This document shows positions 54,133 to 64,000 of a stretch of DNA of 64,000 nucleotides, piece after piece. The stretch is from Hymenobacter elongatus. GTDB taxonomy: Bacteria > Bacteroidota > Bacteroidia > Cytophagales > Hymenobacteraceae. Made by a program: the position numbers and the translations under genes. The notes beneath the pieces are model-generated. The model was not told where the DNA came from, searched no databases, and was given only the letters and a program-made list of their open reading frames with translations. The first letter of the stretch is position 1; the number at the start of each line of letters is the position of its first letter. The DNA lies in NCBI RefSeq assembly GCF_004745955.1, contig NZ_SRLD01000011.1, forward strand, positions 1 to 64,000, written 5' to 3'.

Positions 54133-54624
54133 ATGATGAATGCAACAACCCGGAACGAAGAAAACACCATGCAGGCGGAAATAGCCGAGTTTGCCGCGCT
54201 GCTGCAACAGCAGGGGGTGTACGCAGCCCTGGGCTACCTGAACCACCGCACGCCCCACCGCTACACCGGAGTGTGGCGCTTCGATGGGGACATGCTGCGC
54301 AGCGAGGTGCTGTTTGACCGGAATACGCCCGACGTACGGCAGGGGGCCGACGCGCCCATGGCCGCCACGTACTGCTCGCTGGTGGGCCGCCACGAGGCAC
54401 CGGTGCAGATTTTGGACGCCGCCGTGGACCCGCAGGCGCTGGGCATCGAAACGCCGGTTATTTCCTACTGCGGCGCGCTTGTCCGCGACGGGCAGGGTAA
54501 GGCTTTCGGCACGCTGTGTCACTACGACCTGCAGCGCTGCCAGGAGCGCACCACCGACCAGCCTCTACTACATGCCGCGGCGCAGCTGCTGTACGATAGC
54601 CTGCACCCGAGCGGGGCGAAGTAA
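54133..54624 (+). CDS. Stand-alone GAF domain protein
   Basis: 163 residues; a later ATG (MQAEIAEFAALLQQQG) is an alternative start. A single GAF domain spans almost the whole length, with 'YTGVWRFDGDMLRSEVLFD' and the GAF-typical ending 'GKAFGTLCHYD'. Cysteines occur at three conserved-looking sites (ATYCSLVG, ISYCGALV, FGTLCHYD). There is no output domain, so it probably acts through a partner. It lies between the ion channel and MscS genes. The ligand is unknown; redox or small-molecule sensing is a guess from the cysteines. Confidence 0.78.
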   Translation: MMNATTRNEENTMQAEIAEFAALLQQQGVYAALGYLNHRTPHRYTGVWRFDGDMLRSEVLFDRNTPDVRQGADAPMAATYCSLVGRHEAPVQILDAAVDPQALGIETPVISYCGALVRDGQGKAFGTLCHYDLQRCQERTTDQPLLHAAAQLLYDSLHPSGAK

Positions 54625-54776
54625 AACAGGGTAGTTGAGCGGTGTGCTATAGGGTTCCGGCGGGGTGAAGAGGCCCGCCACCAAGGCATCGCTGCGGAAG
54701 CGCGCTTCCGCCGGGCGGCTCCTGCACCGGGTTGGCCGGGCGAATGCTACTTATTGTTCATGCTCAATCCCCCGCT

Positions 54777-55739
54777 ATGGATTTTTCCCTTGCTTGGCAG
54801 AAGCTCAACCAGATTGGCCACGACCTGATGCTGGCCCTGCCCAACATCGTCTTCGGCCTGGTGGTGTTCGTGGGATTTATGCTGCTGGCCCGCGGTGTCC
54901 GCGCGCTGGTGCAGCGCGTCACGCGCAGCAAAAACAACAATCATAATCTCTCCGTGCTCCTGAGCCGCCTGGCTTACGTGGCCATGCTCGTCCTGGGCGT
55001 GCTGGTGACGGTCACCATCATACTGCCGGGCTTTACACCCGCCAGCCTGGTCAGCGCGCTGGGCGTGGGGGGCATTGCCATCGGCTTTGCCTTCAAGGAC
55101 ATCTTTCAGAACTTCCTGGCCGGCATCCTGCTCCTGCTCACGGAGCCGTTTAAGATTGGCGACCAGATTAAGTACCAGGACTTTGAGGGCACCGTGGAAG
55201 ACATCCAGACCCGGGCCACGGCCATCAAAACCTACGACGGCCGCCGCGTCATCATTCCCAACGCGGAGTTGTTTACCAACGCCGTGACTGTGAACACGGC
55301 TTACGACAAGCGCCGCCTGCAATACGACGTGGGCATCGGCTACGGCGACGACATTGCCCGGGCCCGGGAGCTGATGCTCGAAGCCATGCGCGAAACCGCA
55401 GGGGTGCTCCAGGACCCCGCCCCGGACGCGCTGGTAATGGACCTAGCCGAAAGCTCGGTGAACATCCGGGCGCGCTGGTGGGTCGACCCACCCCGGCAGG
55501 CCGACGTGCTCGACGCCCAGGACAAGGTACTCGAAGCCATCAAAAACAAGCTTAGTGAGAATGGCATTGACCTGCCCTTCCCCACCCGGCAAATTCTGTT
55601 TCACGACCAGACCGAAGCCACCGACGGCAACCGGCGGCAGCAGCGCGAAGGCTGGCCTGCGGGCCAGGGCGATGTGCCCCCGGCCCGGGCGGAGGTGGCC
55701 CGTCCCTCATCGTCCCAGCCAGGAGAGCCAACCGCCTAG
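54777..55739 (+). CDS. mscS: Mechanosensitive channel of the MscS family
   Basis: About 320 residues from the ATG at 54777 (MDFSLAWQKLNQIGHDLMLA); an ATG at 54744 is possible. Three membrane helices are followed by the pore helix and beta domain, LVSALGVGGIAIGFAFKDIF then FLAGILLLLTEPFKIGDQI, the MscS signature. GRRVIIPNAELFTNAVTVNT belongs to the beta domain. The C-terminal ~45 residues are polar and Gln/Arg/Pro-rich beyond the usual end. It releases solutes on hypo-osmotic shock from the inner membrane. It sits in the run of ion-transport genes. Confidence 0.92.
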   Translation: MDFSLAWQKLNQIGHDLMLALPNIVFGLVVFVGFMLLARGVRALVQRVTRSKNNNHNLSVLLSRLAYVAMLVLGVLVTVTIILPGFTPASLVSALGVGGIAIGFAFKDIFQNFLAGILLLLTEPFKIGDQIKYQDFEGTVEDIQTRATAIKTYDGRRVIIPNAELFTNAVTVNTAYDKRRLQYDVGIGYGDDIARARELMLEAMRETAGVLQDPAPDALVMDLAESSVNIRARWWVDPPRQADVLDAQDKVLEAIKNKLSENGIDLPFPTRQILFHDQTEATDGNRRQQREGWPAGQGDVPPARAEVARPSSSQPGEPTA

Positions 55740-55910
55740 CCCATTAGGGGTAGCTATAGTAGGATCAGAAAATATCAGCCGGGAAAATCTGAGCTGGTTG
55801 GCGTCTCGCGAAACGGTCGTTTTTCGCCCCTTGTAACGAGAAACCCCTGTTCGTCTCAGCAGTTGACAAGCCCTCGCCTGCCCTCTCCCGAACGATGCTC
55901 GTATGCCTTC

Positions 55911-57098
<1,188 letters not shown>

Positions 57099-57259
57099 AA
57101 TTACCCTCCTGCCTTTCCCCCACCTGCGGAGCGGCCTAAACCCAGGGTGGCACAGAATTCAACAAACTGATTACCATATTTATTAGGTCCAACACGCCGC
57201 TGAAGAGCGAGAGATTTAGCAGCGTTGGCCCCGGTAAAAGGTTGGTGCCGATGGTATAG

Positions 57260-57355
57260 GAGGAAATCGACCGCATCGACCCGCAGGCCTTCGTGGTGAT
57301 GCACAGCGTGCGCGAAACCAAGGGCGGCCTCGTCAAGAAGCGCCCGCTCCACTAA
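57260..57355 (+). pseudogene. 3' remnant of a YitT/DUF2179 family gene
   Basis: The frame ending in TAA at 57355 reads EEIDRIDPQAFVVMHSVRET then KGGLVKKRPLH. This matches the C-terminal DUF2179 end of YitT family membrane proteins. It is preceded in frame by TAG (57257-57259), and the membrane part is missing. The 57099-57260 stretch has no other recognisable coding content. Confidence 0.6.
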
Positions 57356-57412
57356 GCTGGCTTGGCCGACCGGTTTGGTCCCGGGCTCCTTCCCGCCTCT
57401 AATCAGTTTCGC

Positions 57413-57760
57413 ATGGTCCAGTCCTTAACTGAGCACTTGGCTGCCCGGGAATGGCTCGCCATCACCCCGCAGCTCGTGGTGCATTGCCGGTTCAACCCGT
57501 TGTACGACGTGCTCGACGGCTACCGGGAAGAACCCCTGTCCACCGCTGAATGCAGCCACCTGACGGCTTACCAGCAGCACTGTCAGCGGGCCCTCAAAAC
57601 CCTTTACGACACGCTGGGCGCCCTGCCGGCCGACAACCTCACCATCCGCTCCCCCCACCACGTTCACCATCTGTTCGCGGGAATACGAGGTGCACGGGGA
57701 CGTTACCGTGGTCCGCTGCAGTGCGAGGGTACTGACCCGTTGCAGCCACTCGGGCGGTAA
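57413..57760 (+). CDS. Hypothetical protein, 115 aa, possibly frameshifted
   Basis: The start MVQSLTEHLAAREWLAITPQ begins a soluble protein with no recognised family. After the Ser-Pro-His-His-Val-His-His-Leu-Phe stretch near 57668 the frame turns Arg/Gly-rich and reads poorly. The +2 frame there reads REYEVHGDVTVVRCSARVLT, which looks more like real protein. So the gene may carry a frameshift near 57675, or end early. It sits just before the antiporter gene and after a YitT remnant. Confidence 0.45.
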   Translation: MVQSLTEHLAAREWLAITPQLVVHCRFNPLYDVLDGYREEPLSTAECSHLTAYQQHCQRALKTLYDTLGALPADNLTIRSPHHVHHLFAGIRGARGRYRGPLQCEGTDPLQPLGR

Positions 57761-57820
57761 TATTTCGTACGGTACTATTTACCTGCCCACAGGGCCGCTC
57801 GGGCCTGCTTTTGCTTTTCT

Positions 57821-59098
57821 ATGTCGATTTACAACGTTGCCCTGGTCTTGCTGGGCGTCGCCATTCTGGGCGTGGCATGGCTGCCCTCGCTGCTGGAGAA
57901 ATTCCCGCTTTCGTACCCCATTCTCTACATCGGGCTGGGGCTGGGCGTGTACACCCTGCCGCTGGGACTGCCAGCGGCTGATCCCTTTCAGCACCCCAAG
58001 CTGGTGACCCACCTGTCGGAGCTGTGCGTCATCGTGGCCCTGACCGGTACGGGCCTGAAAATTGACCGGCCGTTTTCGCTGCGCACCTGGCGCACGCCGC
58101 TGCTGCTGGTGCTGGTGCTGATGGGGTTCACTATCGCGGGGCTGACGCTGGCGGGCTGGGCCCTGGCCGGGCTGGCCCTACCCTCGGCCCTGCTGCTGGC
58201 CGCCGCGCTGGCCCCCACCGACCCCGTGCTGGCCGGCGACGTGCAGGTGGGCGACCCCGGCGAGGGCCGCGAGGACAACGTACGCTTTGCCCTCACCGGC
58301 GAAGCGGGCCTGAACGACGGCCTAGCCTTCCCCTTTGTGTACCTGGCCCTGGCCCTGCTGCCGGCGGCACTGCCCCTGTCGGCCCGGCTGCTGGAGTGGG
58401 CATGGCTGGACGGGCTGTACCGCGTGGCGGCGGGCGTGGGACTCGGATGGCTTTCGGGCCGGCTGCTGTCCTACCTGATTTTCAACCTGCCCAAGCGGCT
58501 TAGCCTCAAACCGAGCGCCTACGGCTTCGTGGCGCTGGCCGTGACGCTCACCAGCTACGGCGTGACCGAGCTGCTGCACGGCTACGGCTTCCTGGCCGTG
58601 TTCGTGGCCGCCGTGACACTGCGCAGCCGCGAGCGCAAGCACGAGTACCACAAGCAGATGCACGCCTTCACCGACCAGATGGAGCGCCTGCTGATTGTCA
58701 TCATCCTCATTCTATTCGGCGGAGCCCTCGCGGGCGGGCTGCTGGCCCCGCTCACCTGGCCCGCCGCCGCGGTGTGCCTGCTGCTGCTGCTGGTGCTGCG
58801 GCCGTTGGGCGGCATGCTCACCCTTATGAGGTCTAAGCATGTGACCGTGGCCGAGCGCGGGGTAATTTCCTTCTTTGGCATTCGGGGCATTGGCTCCATC
58901 TTTTACATTGCTTTTGCGCTGGAAAAGGCCCCCTTTCCGCAGGCCCGCCTGCTCTGGGCCATGCTGGGCTTCACCATTCTGGTCTCGGTTGTGCTGCACG
59001 GGGTACTGGCCACGCCTGTTATGAACTGGCTGGACCGGCGCCATGGCCGCCCCAGCACCGCCGAAATCAACGCGGACGCCAAGACCGTTCCCGAATAG
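57821..59098 (+). CDS. Cation:proton antiporter, CPA1/NhaP type (first copy)
   Basis: 425 residues with about 12 hydrophobic segments. Family motifs are ALAPTDPVLAGDVQVGDPG and FALTGEAGLNDGLAFPFVYL, equivalent to the ion-binding ND region of CPA antiporters. FFGIRGIGSIFYIAFALEKA is a typical late motif. It would exchange Na+ or K+ for protons across the inner membrane. It differs clearly from the second antiporter at 61129 (different motif wording), so the two are not a recent duplication. It lies in the rhodopsin-linked ion-transport run. Confidence 0.9.
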   Translation: MSIYNVALVLLGVAILGVAWLPSLLEKFPLSYPILYIGLGLGVYTLPLGLPAADPFQHPKLVTHLSELCVIVALTGTGLKIDRPFSLRTWRTPLLLVLVLMGFTIAGLTLAGWALAGLALPSALLLAAALAPTDPVLAGDVQVGDPGEGREDNVRFALTGEAGLNDGLAFPFVYLALALLPAALPLSARLLEWAWLDGLYRVAAGVGLGWLSGRLLSYLIFNLPKRLSLKPSAYGFVALAVTLTSYGVTELLHGYGFLAVFVAAVTLRSRERKHEYHKQMHAFTDQMERLLIVIILILFGGALAGGLLAPLTWPAAAVCLLLLLVLRPLGGMLTLMRSKHVTVAERGVISFFGIRGIGSIFYIAFALEKAPFPQARLLWAMLGFTILVSVVLHGVLATPVMNWLDRRHGRPSTAEINADAKTVPE

Positions 59099-59233
59099 GG
59101 ATTCCTCTTTCCATATGAGCCGTATTGTGAAACGCCCGCCTGCGCAGATTTTCTCTACCGATACTTTCTGTGCCTACTCTCGTGCTATCCCCATCAACCC
59201 GTACTACATTTGTTTTTGTCTTAACTCAGTCGC

Positions 59234-59641
59234 GTGGTTCCTACTCGTTTTTATTTTTCCAATGCCGTAGGGTCGGTTGATTTCGTACCCCATAGCTACG
59301 TCTATCTGCATTGGTCGGGGGAACCGCTGACCAGCGGGGAGTTTCGGGCCCTCTATAGCCACGTTCGCAACCTCCTAGAGCGGTATAAGCTGAAAGCCAT
59401 TTTAGCCGACCACCAGGCCATGCCCACTGCCCCCGACGAAGCGGACCGGGAGTGGCTACTCGAACAGTGGCTGCCCGAAACAATAGCCGTGACGGCCCTG
59501 GCCCGGTACGCAGCGCTGCCTACGCCCGACCCGGCTCGTCGCCTGCACACAGAAATCGTGCTGAACGGCCTGTGCCGCCACCTGGAGGTAGCCGTCTTCG
59601 AGGATTTGGACCAAGCCTCGGCCTGGCTAACCGCAGCCTAG
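59234..59641 (+). CDS. Small STAS/SEC14-like protein, 135 aa
   Basis: The start is MVPTRFYFSNAVGSVDFVPH. A beta-alpha pattern with YLHWSGEPLTSGEFRALYSH and LKAILADHQAMPTA resembles the SpoIIAA/STAS-SEC14-like proteins common in Bacteroidetes. No membrane helix or signal peptide. The protein is probably cytoplasmic. It sits between the first antiporter and the DUF2254 gene. Function is unknown; STAS-like proteins often regulate partners or transporters, which would suit the context. Confidence 0.65.
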   Translation: MVPTRFYFSNAVGSVDFVPHSYVYLHWSGEPLTSGEFRALYSHVRNLLERYKLKAILADHQAMPTAPDEADREWLLEQWLPETIAVTALARYAALPTPDPARRLHTEIVLNGLCRHLEVAVFEDLDQASAWLTAA

Positions 59642-59742
59642 CTGCCTGCCGGCACCACTTGGCTATTGTGTCTGTATTTTCTTCAATCACGCCCCCAAGC
59701 CAGCAGCCCCTGCCAGCCCTCGGCTTCTCAGACGTATCGCCA

Positions 59743-61068
59743 TTAGGTATTCAGCCCCGGCAGCACTTCCTCCAGCCGCTGGCGCACCTGTTCCCGCTCG
59801 TAGTCCGTGGGGAGAGTGCGCCGGGCGGCTTCGGCAATCAGATCGGCTTGCTGGCGCAAGGCGCGGCGGCGCTCCGCCGTCCCATTACGCTGGCCAATGG
59901 TAGCCAGCGTCGTAAGCAGGCGCAGGTACACGGCCGCGTTGCCGTCGGCGCTCAGCCGTATCTGGTCGAAGGCCGTGGCCACGTATTTCTCAAACGTCGG
60001 ACGCACGGCAATGATGCGCACCCGCTGCTGGTCAGCGCGTAAGGGCCCTTCGAAACGACGGTCCGCCAGCTGCGCGAGCAAAGCGCCCAGATGATCGACG
60101 CAGATGATGGCCGTGGTGGTGTCGTTGATGCCCGGGGAAAGGGCCTTCAGGGCAATATCGACAATCTGGCGCAAACCAAAGCCCGCGTCCTGCTCGATGG
60201 TGCGCTGGCGGCCTAGGCTAAAACAAGCGTTGACCTGAGCCGTGAGCTCCTCGGTCAGCGCTCCGGCGGTTCCCTCGTAGCGGGCCACGCTCACCAGCGC
60301 CGTGCTGCGGGCCACGAAACCGCCGATACCGTGTTCCATACGTACCACGCCGGCCAGCTGCCGGGCCACGACCAGCAGCCCTTCCTCATCCAGACTCTGC
60401 ACGTAGCCGGTTCCTTGGGCCGGCACCGGCTGCCAGCGCAGTTTCCCGGCCTGCTGAAGCAGGTCCCGCGCCTGCTGCGGGTCGGCTTCCTCCCCCAACT
60501 GGTCGGGAAACAGCCGGGTGATGGCCGCGTGGGTCTCCTCGGTGGCGTGGCGGATGATGGTGGACGCCTGAATGGCGGTGGCCATGTGGTGAATAAAGAA
60601 TATCAGCACCCCGATGCTGACCAGGGCCAGCACCAGCCCCATGAGCACGGCCAAAGAAGGAATGAAACCGCCTTCGTCGCCCCCGCGGATGGTGCGCAAC
60701 ACAATGAGGCAGTAGGCGAAAATGCTGACAAAGAAGCCCAGTACCGTTTGGTTGGCCCGGTCGCGCATGAAGTTGCGCAACACCCTGGAAGTGTACTGGC
60801 TCGATACCTGAGCCAAGGTACTCAGCGTCAGAGAGAATATCAGGGCGGCTACCGTGACCATGGAGCCGGCAATGGCCGTGAGCATGCCCCGGGCCCCGTC
60901 CGCGCCCGCGCCGAACAGTAGCGGGTAGTCCGGCAGCCAGTCGTGGCTGATTCCGGCGTCGAGAAACACCAGCGCAAAGGCCAGCGCAATGGCCCCGGCC
61001 ACCATCAGCGTGGGCACAAACCACAGGCTGGCGTTGACATTCTGCCACAGGGCGCGGAGTCGGTTCAT
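59743..61068 (-). CDS. DUF2254 family membrane protein
   Basis: 441 residues. About four membrane helices in the first 180 residues (SLWFVPTLMVAGAIALAFAL, then MLTAIAGSMVTVAALIFSLT) carry the DUF2254 signature 'LAQVSSQYTSRVLRNFMRD'. A soluble ~250-residue C-terminal part (ALKALSPGINDTTTAIICVD) follows. The family is predicted inner membrane and of unknown function. On the minus strand, 60 bp downstream of the antiporter at 61129, so the two are probably co-transcribed. Confidence 0.88.
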   Translation of the reverse strand: MNRLRALWQNVNASLWFVPTLMVAGAIALAFALVFLDAGISHDWLPDYPLLFGAGADGARGMLTAIAGSMVTVAALIFSLTLSTLAQVSSQYTSRVLRNFMRDRANQTVLGFFVSIFAYCLIVLRTIRGGDEGGFIPSLAVLMGLVLALVSIGVLIFFIHHMATAIQASTIIRHATEETHAAITRLFPDQLGEEADPQQARDLLQQAGKLRWQPVPAQGTGYVQSLDEEGLLVVARQLAGVVRMEHGIGGFVARSTALVSVARYEGTAGALTEELTAQVNACFSLGRQRTIEQDAGFGLRQIVDIALKALSPGINDTTTAIICVDHLGALLAQLADRRFEGPLRADQQRVRIIAVRPTFEKYVATAFDQIRLSADGNAAVYLRLLTTLATIGQRNGTAERRRALRQQADLIAEAARRTLPTDYEREQVRQRLEEVLPGLNT

Positions 61069-61128
61069 GTTTCGGTAGATAGTGCCAGGGCCGGCGTAAA
61101 GTTGTACTCCGCTTCCGACGTCCTCGGT

Positions 61129-62400
61129 TTAGTGCCCCGCATCGGCCGGAGCCTCGCCGGTACTCAGGCCCAGCTTCTTGACCAACGGTCCGATGCTGAG
61201 CCCCTGCACGATGATGCTGAAGATGACCACCACGTAGGTGATGCCCACAATCAGGTCGCGGGGCATGGACTCGGGTAGTGACAAGGCCAGCGCCACGGAG
61301 ATACCGCCCCGCAGCCCTCCCCAGGTCAGCACGCGCAGGGTTTGCCGGTCGAAGGGGTAAAAGCGCTTGAGTAGCACCAGCGGCAGGCCCACCGATACCC
61401 AGCGGGCCAGCAGCACCACCACGATGGCCACGACGCCCACCAGCAGCGTCGTGCGGCTGATGTCGAGGATAAGCATTTCCAGACCGATTAGCACGAAGAG
61501 CACTGCGTTGAGAATCTCATCGAGCAGCTCCCAGAACTTGTCCAGGTACTCCCGCGTCACGTCCGACATACCCAGCTGCCGGCCCTTGTCGCCCACAATC
61601 AGCCCCGCCACCACGATGGCCAGTGGCCCCGAGGTGTGCAGCCGCGTGGCCAGGGCCGTGCCCCCCATCACCAGGGCCAGGGTAATCATCACCTCCACCT
61701 GGTAGTGGTCGATGCTGCGCAGGGCCCAGAACCCGGCATACCCCAGCGCCGCCCCCAGGGCAATGCCACCCACGGCTTCCTGCAGAAACAGCTGGCCAAT
61801 CACGGCGGGCGTGGCCTGCGCGGCCCCGAACTTGGCTATCTGAAACAGGCTCACGAACACGACCACGGCAATGCCGTCGTTGAAGAGGGATTCGCCCACA
61901 ATGCGGATTTCCAGGCGCTTGTCGATGCGTGCTTCCTTGAGAATACCCAGCACGGCAATGGGGTCGGTGGGAGAAATAAGCGCCCCGAACAGCAGGCAGT
62001 AGATAAAGTCGGTGGGCAGGCCAAACAGCGGCAGCAGGTAGTAGAACGCCGTGCCGACCAGGCCCGTGGACAGCAGCGTGCCGGCCGTGGCCATGGCCCC
62101 CACCGCCACCCCTTCTTTGCCCAAAGCCCGCAAGTCGACGTGGAGGGCGCCGGCAAACAGCAGAAAACTCAGCATTACCTGCATGAGCACGGTGTGGAAG
62201 TCGATGCTGCGCACCAGCTGACCCGCCGTGAGCACCCAATCCACGCCGAGCTTGCCCAAGCCAATGGCCAGCAGCGACGAAACCAGGGCCAACACCATCA
62301 GCCCGATGGTTCCCGGCAGCTTCAGGAAGCGGTGGTTGACGTAGCCAAATATGGCGGCTACCACGATGAGCAGGGCCAGGGTGTTGTATAATTCCATCAA
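61129..62400 (-). CDS. Sodium:proton antiporter, CPA1/NhaP type (second copy)
   Basis: 423 residues with about 12 hydrophobic segments, starting MMELYNTLALLIVVAAIFGY. Motifs are FGALISPTDPIAVLGILKEA and RIVGESLFNDGIAVVVFVSL, the latter containing the conserved FND ion site, and LTWGGLRGGISVALALSLP. It exchanges Na+ (or Li+/K+) for H+. It is transcribed with the downstream DUF2254 gene (60-bp gap). This closer match to NhaP/NhaK sequences suggests a Na+ role; not tested. Confidence 0.92.
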   Translation of the reverse strand: MMELYNTLALLIVVAAIFGYVNHRFLKLPGTIGLMVLALVSSLLAIGLGKLGVDWVLTAGQLVRSIDFHTVLMQVMLSFLLFAGALHVDLRALGKEGVAVGAMATAGTLLSTGLVGTAFYYLLPLFGLPTDFIYCLLFGALISPTDPIAVLGILKEARIDKRLEIRIVGESLFNDGIAVVVFVSLFQIAKFGAAQATPAVIGQLFLQEAVGGIALGAALGYAGFWALRSIDHYQVEVMITLALVMGGTALATRLHTSGPLAIVVAGLIVGDKGRQLGMSDVTREYLDKFWELLDEILNAVLFVLIGLEMLILDISRTTLLVGVVAIVVVLLARWVSVGLPLVLLKRFYPFDRQTLRVLTWGGLRGGISVALALSLPESMPRDLIVGITYVVVIFSIIVQGLSIGPLVKKLGLSTGEAPADAGH

Positions 62401-62642
62401 TTGAGGGGTACGGGTTAAAATCTAGTAGACGCGAATTTGGCAGACTTTGTTGACACGCCAGAGCAGGCCGTCACCAGCGCAGCTACGGATACTCATTGGG
62501 TATTTAGCCGGTAAGGCGGTACTTTGGCTGGCTCAAGCACCCCAAGCTGCGTTTCCTCAGCCCCCGGCCGGGGTGCGGGCTTCCGCAAAAAGACTGGTGA
62601 CTACCCGGTGCCAACGGAGGCTGCTTACTTCTCTTTCTGCCT

Positions 62643-64000
62643 ATGAATATTTCCTTTTTTCGCTGGCTGCGTACCCGTTTTGACTTGGTGCACGATATGG
62701 CCGACCCGGCCGACATCGTGGCCAACGTAGAAGACGGCATGAGCTTTCGGGGCACCAACCTGTGGGTGCTTATGTTCGCCATTCTGGTGGCTTCGGTGGG
62801 GCTCAACGTCAACTCCACAGCCGTTATCATCGGGGCCATGCTCATCTCCCCACTCATGGGGCCCATCGTGGGCATCGGCTTCGGGGCAGCCACGGTGGAG
62901 GTAGACCTGGTGCGGCGGGGCCTGAAAAACCTGTTCATCGCGGCCGGCATCAGCCTGCTGGTTTCGACCCTATACTTCCGGCTCACCCCACTCACCGACG
63001 CGGGCTCCGAGCTGCTGGCCCGCACCCAGCCAACCGCCTGGGACGTGCTCATTGCCCTGTTTGGCGGGGCGGCCGGCGCCGTGGGCCTCACCCGCCGCTC
63101 GCGGGGCAACACCATTCCCGGCGTGGCCATTGCCACGGCCCTAATGCCGCCCCTGTGCACGGCCGGCTACGGGCTGGCCACGGCCCATTGGAGCTACCTG
63201 TTTGGGGCGCTGTACCTGTTTTTTATCAACAGCGTGTTCATCAGCCTGGCCACCTTTCTGGTAGCACGCATCCTGCCGCTGCCGCACCATACCTTCGTCA
63301 GCCGCCAGCGGGCCCAGCGGGTGCAGCTCGCCGTCTGGGCCGTGGCCCTGCTCACGGGTGGGCCCAGCGTCTACTTGGCGGCCCGCATCGTGCAACGCAC
63401 GGTGTTTGCCCACAATGCCCAGCAGTTCGTGGACGAGCAGCTGAACCTACCCGGTACGTTTGTAGTCACGCGCCGCATCGAAGCCGATACGCGCACCATC
63501 AATGTGCTGCTGACCGGCGAAACGCTCACGCGGGCCCAGCTGAGCAAAGCCCGGAACGAGCTGGCCCGTTACCGTCTGCCCAACGCCCAACTGACGGTGC
63601 GCCAGGGCCTGGCGCAGCTGGACTCCGTCGATGCCCAGACCATGCGCAACAGCGTGCTGGAAGACGTGCGCAGCCGCAACGAGCAAACCCTGGCCGGCTA
63701 CGATGCCCGGCTGGCTCAGCTGCAGCAGGTGCTCACCCAGGCCGGACAACCGGCCCTGACCGGCCTGCCCGCCGCGTCGGCCCTGCTGCGCGAAGTGCAG
63801 GTAGAGCACCCCACGGTGCGCCAGCTCGGCCTGAGCCGACTTGTGCAACCGGCGGCCGATTCGCTCCGGGCCGATACCACCGTGGTGGTGGCGGTGCGCA
63901 CCGCGCGGCCGCTGCCGGTGGCCGAGCAACAGCGCCTGCGGCAGTGGCTAACCCTGCGGGCCGGAGGCAAGCGCGCCGTGGAGCTGTTGCTCAACCCGGC
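62643..64000 (+). CDS. DUF389 family membrane protein (truncated by the window end)
   Basis: At least 452 codons from the ATG at 62643 with no stop before the window end. The N-terminal part has five or more membrane helices, with the DUF389 signature VIIGAMLISPLMGPIVGIGF and IPGVAIATALMPPLCTAGYG. A long soluble tail follows, with helical and Gln/Leu-rich stretches. The family is of unknown function, membrane-located, and related to TIGR00341-type proteins. It is divergent to the antiporter at 61129, with a 240-bp spacer. Frames on the other strand in this region are shadows. Confidence 0.9.
   Translation, partial: MNISFFRWLRTRFDLVHDMADPADIVANVEDGMSFRGTNLWVLMFAILVASVGLNVNSTAVIIGAMLISPLMGPIVGIGFGAATVEVDLVRRGLKNLFIAAGISLLVSTLYFRLTPLTDAGSELLARTQPTAWDVLIALFGGAAGAVGLTRRSRGNTIPGVAIATALMPPLCTAGYGLATAHWSYLFGALYLFFINSVFISLATFLVARILPLPHHTFVSRQRAQRVQLAVWAVALLTGGPSVYLAARIVQRTVFAHNAQQFVDEQLNLPGTFVVTRRIEADTRTINVLLTGETLTRAQLSKARNELARYRLPNAQLTVRQGLAQLDSVDAQTMRNSVLEDVRSRNEQTLAGYDARLAQLQQVLTQAGQPALTGLPAASALLREVQVEHPTVRQLGLSRLVQPAADSLRADTTVVVAVRTARPLPVAEQQRLRQWLTLRAGGKRAVELLLNP

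Noticed and set aside
53950..54522. 190-codon minus-strand frame over the GAF gene
   Set aside because: It is antisense to a clear GAF domain and is His/Arg-rich without features.
57136..57336. 66-codon minus-strand frame in the YitT remnant spacer
   Set aside because: It has hydrophobic stretches but no start context or family, and it is antisense to the recognisable YitT tail.

Overview
The window looks like chromosome from a Hymenobacter-type member of the Bacteroidetes. The genome is GC-rich, Shine-Dalgarno sites are not evident, several genes carry TAnnTTTG-type -7 boxes, and three secreted proteins end in type IX secretion (T9SS) sorting domains with the 'PNPSADG' or 'PNPTAD' signature. 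The genus is inferred from overall style; no marker gene (rRNA, tRNA) is present.

Layout. 1-6.7 kb: the end of an IS630-like transposase, then two minus-strand secreted proteins (a large sugar-dehydrogenase/PKD/multi-repeat protein and a small one) that share an unnamed beta-rich module. 6.9-15 kb: a surface-polysaccharide region with a five-gene minus-strand operon (glucose-1-phosphate cytidylyltransferase, SDR epimerase, RmlC-like epimerase, SAF-domain oxidoreductase, ATP-grasp ligase), followed by a GT26 glycosyltransferase and a polyprenyl-phosphate glycosylphosphotransferase. 15.3-24.2 kb: a complete-looking reductive pyrimidine catabolic cluster (PreA, PreT, beta-ureidopropionase, dihydropyrimidinase, class III aminotransferase, MMSA-type dehydrogenase), with two copies of a ~140 bp MITE-like inverted repeat in its spacers. 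24.5-28 kb: a copper group (metal-binding lipoprotein, cupredoxin-like membrane protein, CopA ATPase). 28.5-51.1 kb: mixed housekeeping and stress genes (acyl-CoA synthetase, methyltransferase, UvrA paralogue, MsrB, secreted GH13 amylase, MFS transporter, DUF5916 protein, LRR-kinase fusion, M3 peptidase, KatG, HipA-like kinase/DUF3037 pair), with dispersed palindromic repeats in the spacers.

51.1-64 kb is accessory in character. It opens with two decayed genes (SDR and cupin remnants) and then an ASR/xenorhodopsin-type microbial rhodopsin. This is followed by an unusually dense run of ion-flux and membrane genes: a voltage-sensor-like channel with a non-canonical filter, a GAF protein, an MscS channel, a ChrA transporter, a YitT remnant, a CPA1-type antiporter, a small STAS/SEC14-like protein, a DUF2254 membrane protein, a second antiporter and a DUF389 membrane protein cut by the window end. 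The rhodopsin has Asp75/Ser79/Ala86, Pro209 in place of the second counter-ion, and Asp220 seven residues after the retinal lysine, a combination typical of the ASR/inward-pump branch. Its association with this ion-transport island is the most interesting feature here.

No tRNA, rRNA, CRISPR array or complete insertion sequence was seen. Start codons were often moved downstream of the longest reading frame where a signal peptide, family N-terminus or -7 box required it.
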